Both the position numbers and the translations under genes were made by a program. A stretch of DNA of 64,000 nucleotides from PALSA-350 sp963830325 (GTDB lineage: Bacteria; Acidobacteriota; Terriglobia; Terriglobales; Acidobacteriaceae), in the NCBI GenBank assembly GCA_963830325.1, contig CAWHMV010000008.1:558001-622000 (forward strand). Direction: 5' to 3'. Under the pieces are notes generated by a model that saw nothing but the letters and a program-made list of their open reading frames with translations, made no database searches and was not told where the DNA came from. Positions 44,039 through 53,047 of the stretch are shown one piece after another; position 1 is the first letter of the stretch; each line of letters opens with the position of its first letter.

Positions 44039-46054
44039 CTAGACCTCTAATCGGAGAAAGGAATGCACATTCAAGCCGGGAACTACGCCGGTCCACTCGC
44101 CAGCCTTATATTCTCCCTTGAGGAGAGTTCCCTCCGGTTCAATCCACACTTTCGAAGGGGCGTGTGAAAGCCGGATGCGCAACCGTACAGGCCCAGTGGA
44201 CGGAACGATGCCACTATGACGGTACTCAGCCGTATCCGGAGCCCCCGTCGAATTGACCAAATGGATGAGCGTTTGCCCGTCCTTCTTCCGCAGCACCACC
44301 TCCAACGCCGGATAGTCCCCATCCATCCTCACCATGGGTGCGTGCAACCGCTCGACTAATTCGCGCACCATCGAGCGAATAATCGGCGTGCTGCCGTTGC
44401 CGTACGCTGACGCAATCGGCCCGGGGCACACCACAACGGTTCCTTTGCCATGAATCACGCGGATCGCCAGCGGCAGTGCATCTTTGCGCGTATCAGGCAT
44501 GGGATAGGCATGTGCGACCACATCAGGCTGCGCGGCGTCGACGGGTATCCAGCTTCCGGCAATCTCCGCAAAGCCGCTATCATCGGCGACAAAATAGGGG
44601 CGCTCTTGTATTTCGCCGGCCGCTTGCAGTTTCAAACCTGCAGATAGGAGCCGCACGTTTTCTGCACCGCACAGCAGCAACTTTCCTCCGCCGGCAACAT
44701 AACTCATCAGCGCGCCTGCCGTCTCGTCGCCGATGTCCTTCCAGTCGGGCACGAACAGTAGCGGATACTGACCGGCGCATTCCGCCAACAGCCAATCGGG
44801 AATTACATCGACCGAGTACCCGCAGGAAAGCAAGAGGTCGAGCGCACCGGCAGCAGGAACCTCGGCACGTCCCCACCCTCCAAACACCCGCCCGGCAGTG
44901 CGGTAAAGCGTGCGGCCCGAATACAATAAGCCCACTTCAGGCACGGTCTCGGACTGGTGCGACCATCGCTGGCGTGCCCTGCAATACGCCGCGACTTCCC
45001 GCGCCGCTTTGACCACGCGCTCATCGATCCAGCCCGCCCGGGTGGGAACATAGTAAATCTGGTAAGCGCCCCCCTGCGCCAGGATGACGGATGCTTCCTG
45101 TTCCAGTTCGACGACCGGCTTCCCGGACGAATGTCCAAACTTCGCATCGGTCTCAAACCCCCAGGAAACCAGGTCCCAGGGCTTGCCGCAACGCGAGAGA
45201 TAACGCGCTTCCAACCGCGCCTTCCGGACGGCGGCCGAGCCCGCAACATCACCCGAAAGAAAATCGAGCGGCAATGTGGGTCGCTCCGGCGCGTAGCTCG
45301 AATACATCCAGTTGCTGGTGATTTGGTACCCCGGCCTTGCGCGATGCAGTGCGTCCACATACCGCGCCAGGTATTGCCGGAACGCCTCCCGCTGCACATC
45401 CAGGAACTCATGCCAACCTGGGTCTTCCGGCTTCTTCGGCAGCGCAGCGATTCCGGTCTCTGCAACAAACTTTCGCTGCGCTTCATCGCAGTAGTCAGGC
45501 TGCACTGCCCAGCAATCTCCGTCGACCCATGAACCGTCGAGGTCATAGGTGAGCGCAGCCTCAGTGAGTTCCGGAATCATCAATTCCTGTTCGTAGGCGC
45601 TGAAGAGGCTGGTCTCTTGCGGCGCACGCTGGCCGTCGGGGCCAATGCGCGCCCACTCCGGGTGCTTTTCGATGGCGGCCCCATCGAGCACTCCGGAAAA
45701 GTGGTTGTAAAGCGCCACACCGTGCGCAGCCGTCACCCGGCGCCAGATCGCAAGCGAGTCCTGCACAATGCCGGGAGAAGACATCCCCGTCTTCGAGGCA
45801 AAGCCGAGATAGCCCGGGTGTCCCTTCGAATCGTATTGAATGAAATCCGGACGAACGCTCTCCAGAAGATGGGCCACCATCTCATCGGTGACGTCCCGGC
45901 CGAGCTCGGTATCGTCAAGCCTGGGATGGAGGTCGAAATGAAGGCCGAAAAAGCAATCCTTTCGCAGAAGCCGGCGTGGCGCGGCCGGAACCGCGCGCGA
46001 GAGCAGCAGCGCAGTCGTCCCCGCCAGGAATTTCCGCCTGGAAAACTTCCACAT
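44039..46054 (-). CDS. Tat-exported glycoside-hydrolase-like protein
   Basis: A 671-aa protein with its own Tat signal at the N-terminus (FSRRKFLAGTTALLLSRAVP). A TIM-barrel-like region follows (LHFDLHPRLDDTELGRDVTD, RPDFIQYDSKGHPG, DLDGSWVDGDCWAV, YQITSNWMYSSY), then a GH42-trimerisation/amidotransferase-like domain (LLFVPDWKDIG, YVAGGGKLLLCG) and a C-terminal beta domain (HLVNSTG). This order resembles GH29- or GH42-related hydrolases, but no specific family is certain. The ATG at 46054 lies 10 nt after where the upstream PIG-L gene should stop. In this sequence the two are joined in one frame by a one-base shift near 46160, so an automatic call would give a 986-aa fusion from 46999. Confidence 0.72.
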   Translation of the reverse strand: MWKFSRRKFLAGTTALLLSRAVPAAPRRLLRKDCFFGLHFDLHPRLDDTELGRDVTDEMVAHLLESVRPDFIQYDSKGHPGYLGFASKTGMSSPGIVQDSLAIWRRVTAAHGVALYNHFSGVLDGAAIEKHPEWARIGPDGQRAPQETSLFSAYEQELMIPELTEAALTYDLDGSWVDGDCWAVQPDYCDEAQRKFVAETGIAALPKKPEDPGWHEFLDVQREAFRQYLARYVDALHRARPGYQITSNWMYSSYAPERPTLPLDFLSGDVAGSAAVRKARLEARYLSRCGKPWDLVSWGFETDAKFGHSSGKPVVELEQEASVILAQGGAYQIYYVPTRAGWIDERVVKAAREVAAYCRARQRWSHQSETVPEVGLLYSGRTLYRTAGRVFGGWGRAEVPAAGALDLLLSCGYSVDVIPDWLLAECAGQYPLLFVPDWKDIGDETAGALMSYVAGGGKLLLCGAENVRLLSAGLKLQAAGEIQERPYFVADDSGFAEIAGSWIPVDAAQPDVVAHAYPMPDTRKDALPLAIRVIHGKGTVVVCPGPIASAYGNGSTPIIRSMVRELVERLHAPMVRMDGDYPALEVVLRKKDGQTLIHLVNSTGAPDTAEYRHSGIVPSTGPVRLRIRLSHAPSKVWIEPEGTLLKGEYKAGEWTGVVPGLNVHSFLRLEV

Positions 46055-46064
46055 AAGTCTTCGC

Positions 46065-46987
46065 TCAGATCCGTTGCGCATTCCGGGCGATGTATTCATC
46101 CAATGACGCATCCGGCCCGATGTAATGGAACTCCTCGGCAGAGGGCAGGCCGTACTTCCCCCAGTCATGCGATCACGGGTTACAAACGCAGCCTGAATGA
46201 ATTCCTGTGTCGCCGTCTCCGCATTTCCGCTCAGGTTTGGGACGCGCAGTCCTCGTTCCGCAAGGCTGTCATTCAGATCCTTGACCATGTGCGTAATCAT
46301 CGTCTCGCATGATTCGATCGCACCAATCTTCTGCTGTACCCATGGCCCAATATCCACCACCCGGTTCACCAGCTGCGGTCCGCGCGCGAAGTAGTACTTC
46401 TCCGAAACGGCGTGCGGTTTCAAACCGGCGTCGAATTGCTCAGGAAAATCCAGCAGGCCACTCGACATCCAGCACGCTGCCTCCACCGCTTGCGCGGTCA
46501 CGTAATGATCGGGATTTTCCTCGTAGTGCCCCCACGGATCGTAACTAAATACCGTATCCACCTTGAGCAAGCGAAACAGGAAGATCAGTCGGCCACGAAG
46601 TTCGGTTCTCGATACATCATCCAGCCGATGATTGCGATAGGCCAGATCGTAGGCTTTCTTGAACCCGAGGGTCTTCACCAGCCGCTCTGTGTCCCGCTCA
46701 TTGGCCATCACTGTCTCCCCCAGGGTCAGGTGGTAAGAGTCCTTCTCGTCGTTGCTGGTCCGAATAAAGTAACCGCTGTAGCCCTCGCTCAGCAGCTTCG
46801 CTAACGTGCCACCAGCGAAGATGGGGCCATCATCCAGATGCGGCGTGATCAGCGCCAGAACCTTCCCGCGATGAGGCTGTTGTGGGTTGGATCGCTCGAT
46901 GACCACCTGCTCATTGCTAAGAGCCTCCCCCCGGCGACTGGCCGCGAGCGCTGCTGCCGCAACCCCTAAAAATTCACGACGCCGCAC
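46065..46987 (-). CDS. PIG-L deacetylase, Tat-exported, with C-terminal frameshift
   Basis: A PIG-L/LmbE-type zinc deacetylase of about 307 aa once corrected. The Tat signal is RRREFLGVAAAALAASRRGE. The metal motif TPHLDDGPIFAGG (HxDD) and ENPDHYVTAQAV (downstream His) are present. GTG at 46987 with GGGAGG just upstream is the likely start; TTG 46999 is longer. At the run of five C (46158-46162) the frame must shift by one base to read KYGLPSAEEFHYIGPDASLD up to a TGA at 46065-46067. Without the shift the frame runs on into the next gene. It is either a real mutation or a homopolymer sequencing error. Probable activity is deacetylation of an amino sugar conjugate. Confidence 0.8.
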
Positions 46988-47066
46988 GAAACCTCCCAAT
47001 TTGATACAACTACCGGATCCAGATCGGCCAGAAAGAACACTTGACAGGTGTAGTATCTACATCGGA

Positions 47067-48938
47067 ATGGCGATTCAGGACAAGATTTTTGGCAAACCGC
47101 TGGCGACGAGTGAAGAACGCGCCGAACAAATTGGAGTAGGAGCCGGCATCCCCATTTTTGGGCTCGATGCACTGACCAGCGCGGCATATGGTCCGGAGGC
47201 CGCCCTCGCGTTGTTGATCCCGCTAGGGATCGTCGGCACCCAGTACCTTCTGCCCATCATCACCGCCATTCTCATCCTGCTGGTGATCGTCTATTTCAGC
47301 TATCGGCAGACCATTGCTGCCTATCCAAGCGGCGGCGGCAGCTATACCGTCGCCACGGAGAATCTGGGTCAGAAAGCAGGGCTCCTGGCCGCTGCAGCGC
47401 TGATGATCGACTACATCCTGACCGCGGCCGTAGGTATCTCCGCCGGCGTGACCGCGATGACCTCCGCACTGCCCAAATTTCAACCTCACACCCTGGCGCT
47501 ATGTCTGATGATCCTGGCCATCCTGGCCGTGGTAAATATGCGCGGGGTAAAGGATACCGGCACCGCATTCGTCGTGCCTACATTTCTCTTCATCGGCACC
47601 TTGCTGACGCTGGTTGCGGTGGGCGTGTACAAGACCGTCGCAGCCGGCGGCCATCCCCATCCCGTGGACCCAATGCCGCCACCGTTGCCCCAGACAGTGC
47701 AGTTTCTGGGCCTATGGATGTTGATGAAGGCATTTTCCAGCGGCTGTGCCGCCATGACAGGTGTCGAGGCCGTTTCCAACGGTGTAATGGCCTTTCGCGA
47801 GCCCCGGGCCAAAAACGCACAGCGTGCCCTCACTGTCATCATCGCCATCCTGATCGTCCTCCTGTACGGCACAGCGTGGCTGACCAAGCACTATCAAATT
47901 ACGGCCATGGACCCTGACGGAGCCGGATATCAGAGTCTTTTGAGCCTGCTGGTGACCGCTGTCTTCGGCCGAGGCTGGTTCTACTTCCTGACCATGGGAA
48001 GCGTGCTGCTGGCCCTGGCTCTGAGCGCCAACACTGCGTTTGCAGACTTCCCCCGCTTGACCCGGGCCATCGCATTGCACGACTACCTGCCGCACGTCTT
48101 TGTCCTCAGAGGACGGCGCCTGCTGTTCTCCCATGGCATCTACGCTCTTACCGGCTTCACCGCAGTGATTTTGATCCTCTTCAAGGGGGTCACAGACAGG
48201 CTGATTCCGCTGTATGCTATTGGAGCCTTTCTCGCCTTCACCCTCTCCCAAGCGGGCATGGTCATGCACTGGAAGAACGAGGTAGGCGATCATAAGGGTC
48301 GGGTATGGCACATACTGGTGAACGGGACCGGCGCGGTCGCCACTGGAGCCACCACCATTGTGGTCCTGGCTTCGAAATTCAGATCCGGAGCGTGGGTCAC
48401 CGCGCTACTGGTCCCAACCTTGATTCTGCTGATGTACTCCGTGAAGAAGCACTACACCCGCGTGGGCCTCGAAACCAGAGATTGCGACCGGCTCAAAGTA
48501 TCCAACCTGGAACAGCCTATCGTCGTGATCCCGATGGCTGGGTGGAACCGGATTTCGGAGAAGGCCTTACGCTTTGGCCTGCTGCTTTCCCGGGAAATCA
48601 AAGTCGTCCATGTTCACTCCGAAGACGAAGTACACGGAATAGATAAGGATTGGGAAGACAAGATCGTCGCGCCCATCCGCGAAGCAGGTCTTCCCGATCC
48701 CGAGTTAGTCACCATCCCTTCGACATTTCGCTTCATCATCTCGCCGCTCATGGATTACATCCTGCATCTCGAGACGGAAAACCCGGGCAGAAAAGTCGCG
48801 GTGGTGCTGCCCGAGCTGGTGGTGCGCCACTGGTGGGAAAATCTGCTCCACAATCAACGAGTCCAGTTACTCAAGATATTGCTCCTGGTAAAGGGTAATC
48901 AGCGAATCGTAGTCGTCAATATCCCGTGGTATCTCTAG
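47067..48938 (+). CDS. kimA: KimA-like APC-superfamily potassium importer
   Basis: A 623-aa permease with about 12 TM segments and a cytosolic C-terminal domain resembling a universal-stress-protein fold (PIVVIPMAGWNRIS, EIKVVHVHSEDE). It closely parallels Bacillus subtilis KimA (YdaO), a high-affinity K+/H+ symporter: GLDALTSAAYGPEA, YPSGGGSYTVATENLGQKAG, LMIDYILTAAVGISAG and LMKAFSSGCAAMTGVEAVSN, which include the Asp/Tyr residues used for K+ in KimA. The ATG at 47067 is chosen because homology begins there; the frame is open from 46887 but that part overlaps the divergent PIG-L gene. In Bacillus this gene is under a c-di-AMP riboswitch; none is seen in the 79-bp gap here. Confidence 0.85.
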   Translation: MAIQDKIFGKPLATSEERAEQIGVGAGIPIFGLDALTSAAYGPEAALALLIPLGIVGTQYLLPIITAILILLVIVYFSYRQTIAAYPSGGGSYTVATENLGQKAGLLAAAALMIDYILTAAVGISAGVTAMTSALPKFQPHTLALCLMILAILAVVNMRGVKDTGTAFVVPTFLFIGTLLTLVAVGVYKTVAAGGHPHPVDPMPPPLPQTVQFLGLWMLMKAFSSGCAAMTGVEAVSNGVMAFREPRAKNAQRALTVIIAILIVLLYGTAWLTKHYQITAMDPDGAGYQSLLSLLVTAVFGRGWFYFLTMGSVLLALALSANTAFADFPRLTRAIALHDYLPHVFVLRGRRLLFSHGIYALTGFTAVILILFKGVTDRLIPLYAIGAFLAFTLSQAGMVMHWKNEVGDHKGRVWHILVNGTGAVATGATTIVVLASKFRSGAWVTALLVPTLILLMYSVKKHYTRVGLETRDCDRLKVSNLEQPIVVIPMAGWNRISEKALRFGLLLSREIKVVHVHSEDEVHGIDKDWEDKIVAPIREAGLPDPELVTIPSTFRFIISPLMDYILHLETENPGRKVAVVLPELVVRHWWENLLHNQRVQLLKILLLVKGNQRIVVVNIPWYL

Positions 48939-48980
48939 AAGCGGTTCTACGATTACGTGGCCTCATAGACATCGCGAGGA

Positions 48981-49016
48981 GTGGTTTTCCTTGAGAGAAA
49001 ACCACGTAAAACCCCT
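48981..49016 (+). terminator. Putative intrinsic terminator after the KimA-like gene
   Basis: A perfect 9-bp stem GTGGTTTTC / GAAAACCAC (48981-48989 with 48997-49005) with a 7-nt loop lies 42 bp after the stop codon. It is followed by GTAAAACCCCTTTTC rather than a clean T-run, so termination efficiency is uncertain. Confidence 0.5.
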
Positions 49017-49121
49017 TTTCTTCGACCGACCTGCAATCGTATAACCGCTATAGCGGACACCCGTGTACACTCAGGAATCACCCCCGCAGCCCCGTAAACT
49101 CTAAGTAGGCCTCGGACAACG

Positions 49122-52082
49122 ATGATCGCTTCTGGAAGTGTTTTCGGGCCCTACAAAGTAGTGGAAAAGATCGGCGCCGGCGGAATGGGTGATGTCTATC
49201 GCGCGCTGGACACCCGGCTCGAACGCGAAGTCGCTCTCAAGCTCATCTCCGACAGCTTTCTCAACTCCGATGCAGGCACCGGCAGTCCCTCGCCCGCTGG
49301 CACGCCTCATACGCGCGTCCACCTTTCCCATGAGCGCTTCCTGCGCGAGGCCCGGGCAGCCGCCACCTTGAACCACCCCAACATCTGCGCCATCCACGAC
49401 GTGGGGGAGCAGGACGGACAGCCCTACCTGGTCATGGAGTTGCTGCGAGGGGAAACGCTCAAGGCGTATCTCACCCACCATCGCCTGTCCGTTGCCGAGG
49501 TAGTCACTCTGGGCCAACAGGCCGCGAGCGCTCTGGCCGCGGCACACGCCCGGGGTATCGTGCACCGCGATATCAAACCGGCCAATTTGTTCGTGGTCGA
49601 GAGCGGCCGCGACCGCAAGCAGCTCAAGATTCTCGATTTCGGGCTCGCCAAAAAACAGGGCGCCGAGGCCTCACCCGACTCACGCTATTTCGACACCAAA
49701 AGCTATGCTGACGGCGCCACCGGCACGCTCGACCTCACCACTCCCGGCTCTACCGTAGGCACCGCGGCTTACATGTCTCCGGAGCAAGCCAAGGGCGACC
49801 CGCTCGATGCCCGCACCGACCTCTTCAGCCTGGGCAGCGTGCTCTACGAGATGGCCACCGGGCAGGCCCCGTTTGCCGGCCGCAGCACCGCCGAGGTATT
49901 TGCCGCTCTGCTGATGAAAGAGCCGCCACCGGTCAGCAGCCTGAATCCGGATATGCCGAAAGGTCTCGATCCCGTGATCGCGAAGCTTCTGGCTAAGGAT
50001 CGCGATCAGCGATACCGCAGCGCCGAGGACCTTTTCGCTGATCTCGAGGCCCTTTCTGGTTCGAGCTCGCGCCCAGCTGTCGCGGTGCCGATTCAACCGG
50101 CCCCCGCTCCTCCACCGGAACCAGACCGGCGCCGGCCGCGCAATCAAATCATTATCATCAGCGCTTTGCTCCTGGTGGCCGGCGCAGGTGGAGCTTTTTT
50201 GTTCCGCGATCACCTGGGCAACAAGCCTGGCCCTGCGCCCGGCGAGACGGTGAGTCAATCCGCAACCGCCAAACCTACTTCCGTACGAGACAGCATTATT
50301 GTCGCGGACTTTATCAACAAGACCGGCGACCCGGTATTTGATACCACCCTGAACCAGGCTCTCCGGGTGCAACTTGGCCAGTCTCCGGTGCTCGACATTA
50401 TTAGCCAGCAGCACCTTCGCCAGAGTCTCCAGTTTCTTGGCCGCAAGCAGGACGAGCCCATCACCCCCCAAATCGCCCGCGAGATCGGCGAACGGGAAGG
50501 CGTCAAGGCGATCCTTACCGGCAGCATTGCCCCTATTGGCAAGGCCTTTGTCGTTACCCTCAACGCCCAGAACACTGCCAACGGCGACGATATTGCCAGC
50601 GAACAAGCGACCGCGCCTGACAAGGAGCACGTACTCGAAGCACTCAACCAGGTCTCGACCGCTATGCGGGCCAAACTGGGAGAAAGTCTCTCCAGTATCC
50701 AGAGACTGAATGCTCCGTTCGGCCAAGCCACCACGCCCTCGCTGGAAGCATTTCGCGCCTACGCCCTGGGTGATGAAGCCCATCAAAAGGGCAACGACAT
50801 CCCCGACGCCTATGACCATTACAAGCGCGCCCTGGAACTGGACCCCAAACTTGCCATGGCTTGGGCCCGCCTCGGCGTCCTGAAACTGAACACGGGCGCA
50901 GTCAGCGAGGCAGCCCAGAACTTCACCCGCGCCTATCAGCTCACCGACAATGTCAGCGAGCGGGAGAAACTTTACATTGCCGGCCACTACTACTCCACGG
51001 TCGTGGGTGATCTGAATAAGAGCATTGAGAGCCTGCAGGTCGCCACCCAGGAATATCCCCTCGACATCAGCAACTTCATCAATCTTGGTGTCTCCTATCT
51101 GCAAAATGGAGAGCTCGAGAAGAGCGATGCCGCCAACCAGCGGGCCCTCGCGCTGCAGCCAGATAATGCCATCGCCCTGGAGAACGGGGTCGCCGGAGCA
51201 ACGCAACTGGGTCAACCCGAGAGGGCGAAGCAGTACATCGCGGAAGCGCAGCGCCTCGGCTTGAGCGGAACTTCTCTCATCATGATGGAATCTACGTTTT
51301 ACGCCACCGAGTCTGACTGGAATAACGTGCAGAAAATGCTGGCGGCAACCGCCGGACGTCCCGACCAGTTTTCTGTCACCGCCAATTGGGGCGGTTTACT
51401 TCCGCAACTGGGCCAGTTTCAGCTCGCAAGAACCACGCTACTCCGCGCCGCGGACCAGGCGGCGAACGCTCAAGAGAAGGACGCCCAGGCCGGCGCGCTG
51501 CTCATCGCCGCCAACGCAGGCTGGGTGGTCGATCGATGCGTCGAGCCCAGTCAAACCGTCAAGCATGCCCTGCAATTGGACAAAGGCAAGGTCACGCAGA
51601 TCGCCGCAGCCACGACTCTGGCGCTCTGCAATGAGCAGAAGCAGGCCAACCAGATGCTGTCTGATCTGGAAAAGCACTACCCGGAAGACACTCTTGTTCG
51701 GGAGCTGACTGTGCCCCAGCCCCGCGCCTGGCTTGCGCTCAAGGCGGGCGATGGACAGCAGGCTCTCGTCCTGCTAGACCGGGTTCGCGCCCATGATGAA
51801 GCTTCTTTTGCGCCCTACCTGCGGGGTCTGGCTTACCTGCAGCTCAAAGACGCGCGGAATGCCATCGCATCATTCCAGGATGCGACCCGTCTGAAGGGCG
51901 TCGCCTATAACACCGGCAGTCCCTATGGTTTGTCCTTCCTCGGGCTAGGTCGCGCTTACACCCTGGCTGGCGACAAGACAAACGCCAAAAAAGCCTACGA
52001 CACTTTCTTCACTGAATGGAAGAACGCCGACGCCGACCTGCCTGTCATCGCCGAGGCCAAAAAGGAATACGCCCAGCTTTAA
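49122..52082 (+). CDS. Ser/Thr protein kinase with TPR-rich extracytoplasmic region
   Basis: A 986-aa PknB-type kinase. The N-terminal catalytic domain (residues about 7-300) has the glycine loop KIGAGGMGDVY, VALKLI (ATP Lys), HRDIKPANLF and DFGLAKK, and GTAAYMSPEQA in the activation segment. A single TM segment (IIIISALLLVAGAGGAFLF, about 343-361) is followed by a FlgO/CsgG-like segment (VADFINKTGDPVFDTTLNQA), then a long TPR array from about residue 540 to the end. This architecture is expanded in Acidobacteria. It probably senses or scaffolds on the outside and phosphorylates cytoplasmic targets, none of which is evident locally. Confidence 0.93.
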   Translation: MIASGSVFGPYKVVEKIGAGGMGDVYRALDTRLEREVALKLISDSFLNSDAGTGSPSPAGTPHTRVHLSHERFLREARAAATLNHPNICAIHDVGEQDGQPYLVMELLRGETLKAYLTHHRLSVAEVVTLGQQAASALAAAHARGIVHRDIKPANLFVVESGRDRKQLKILDFGLAKKQGAEASPDSRYFDTKSYADGATGTLDLTTPGSTVGTAAYMSPEQAKGDPLDARTDLFSLGSVLYEMATGQAPFAGRSTAEVFAALLMKEPPPVSSLNPDMPKGLDPVIAKLLAKDRDQRYRSAEDLFADLEALSGSSSRPAVAVPIQPAPAPPPEPDRRRPRNQIIIISALLLVAGAGGAFLFRDHLGNKPGPAPGETVSQSATAKPTSVRDSIIVADFINKTGDPVFDTTLNQALRVQLGQSPVLDIISQQHLRQSLQFLGRKQDEPITPQIAREIGEREGVKAILTGSIAPIGKAFVVTLNAQNTANGDDIASEQATAPDKEHVLEALNQVSTAMRAKLGESLSSIQRLNAPFGQATTPSLEAFRAYALGDEAHQKGNDIPDAYDHYKRALELDPKLAMAWARLGVLKLNTGAVSEAAQNFTRAYQLTDNVSEREKLYIAGHYYSTVVGDLNKSIESLQVATQEYPLDISNFINLGVSYLQNGELEKSDAANQRALALQPDNAIALENGVAGATQLGQPERAKQYIAEAQRLGLSGTSLIMMESTFYATESDWNNVQKMLAATAGRPDQFSVTANWGGLLPQLGQFQLARTTLLRAADQAANAQEKDAQAGALLIAANAGWVVDRCVEPSQTVKHALQLDKGKVTQIAAATTLALCNEQKQANQMLSDLEKHYPEDTLVRELTVPQPRAWLALKAGDGQQALVLLDRVRAHDEASFAPYLRGLAYLQLKDARNAIASFQDATRLKGVAYNTGSPYGLSFLGLGRAYTLAGDKTNAKKAYDTFFTEWKNADADLPVIAEAKKEYAQL

Positions 52083-52108
52083 GCCGTCGATCTGAACGTC
52101 GGGTATGC

Positions 52109-52891
52109 CTAACCGATATCTTCCAGCGCCATGTGGCTTTCGGGCAACACCTGTCCCCCATCGACCACGATCGTCTGCCCCGATATAAATCCCGCCTCAT
52201 CGCTGGCTAAAAATAGCGCCGCGTAAGCTACATCTTCGACCGAGCCAAGCCTGCGCGCCGGAATTGCCGACGTCATCTTCGCCATGTAATCAGGTCCCAA
52301 AGCCTCAACGCCTTCGGTAAGAATGTTCCCCGGAAGCACTGCATTGACGGTGATGTTGAGAGGAGCAAGCTCAATCGCCGCGGTGCGGATAAAGCCCAGT
52401 TGCCCAGCCTTGCTGGCTCCGTAGTGGCTCCAGCCCGGATATCCGGTGATCGGACCGGTGATCGAAGACGTAACGACGATACGTCCCTTTCCCCGAGCTT
52501 TCAGCGCCGGCAGACACGCTTGCACAGAGAGAAAGGTTCCCTTCAGATTGACTTCGAGAACCTGATCCCAATCGGCCTCGCTCATATCGAAGAGTTTCGC
52601 GGCCGGGAAAATCCCTGCGTTACAACAGAGGATGTCGATACCGCCGTGCCGATCGATCGCAGTTTGAGCCATGCGGACATTGTCTTCCATCCTGGAAACG
52701 TCCACGGCTACCGCACTCACATGGCCCCCGCTGCTCTGGATTTCGGCAGTTGCTGCTTCAGCCTGGGAAAGGTTCCTCGCCGCAATGAGGACGCGAGCTC
52801 CCCGGCCAGCAAAGACGCGAGCGATGCCCTTTCCAATTCCCTTGCTTGCCCCGGTCACGATGACCGAGCGTCCTTCGATAGATGTCAGCAC
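52109..52891 (-). CDS. SDR family oxidoreductase (FabG-like)
   Basis: A 260-aa short-chain dehydrogenase. The cofactor motif TGASKGIGKGIARVF is near the N-terminus, CCNAGIF (NAG) follows, and the catalytic Ser-Tyr-Lys set is in TSSITG and YGASKAG. The C-terminal AALFLASDEAGFISGQTIVV then DGG is typical of the classical family. GTG at 52891 with AGGA upstream is chosen because it places the first strand at the usual distance; the frame is open to 52957. It is convergent with the kinase and divergent from the membrane glycosyltransferase. Substrate is unknown. Confidence 0.88.
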   Translation of the reverse strand: MLTSIEGRSVIVTGASKGIGKGIARVFAGRGARVLIAARNLSQAEAATAEIQSSGGHVSAVAVDVSRMEDNVRMAQTAIDRHGGIDILCCNAGIFPAAKLFDMSEADWDQVLEVNLKGTFLSVQACLPALKARGKGRIVVTSSITGPITGYPGWSHYGASKAGQLGFIRTAAIELAPLNITVNAVLPGNILTEGVEALGPDYMAKMTSAIPARRLGSVEDVAYAALFLASDEAGFISGQTIVVDGGQVLPESHMALEDIG

Positions 52892-53047
52892 GTGCGATCC
52901 TGTTGGATTTCGAAATAGGTTGTCGAACTCGAGAGATTCAAACACCCACCACTCCATCGGGTCAAGGCTTCGATCGAGCCCTTACACTTCGGGGACATGA
53001 TCTGCTCACAACTAATTACTTTTTGCTGACATCTCTCCAGGTTCCAT

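Noticed and set aside
46887..47066. 60-residue N-terminal extension of the KimA-like protein
   Set aside because: It overlaps the start of the divergent PIG-L gene and is basic and unstructured, while homology to KimA begins at residue 61.
46988..47066. TTGACA at 47041 as a promoter for the KimA-like gene
   Set aside because: No -10 box is found at the right distance before the start codon; the match is probably incidental.
49680..51215. 511-aa antisense open frame
   Set aside because: It is opposite the Ser/Thr kinase-TPR gene, whose motifs are clear; the antisense product matches nothing known.
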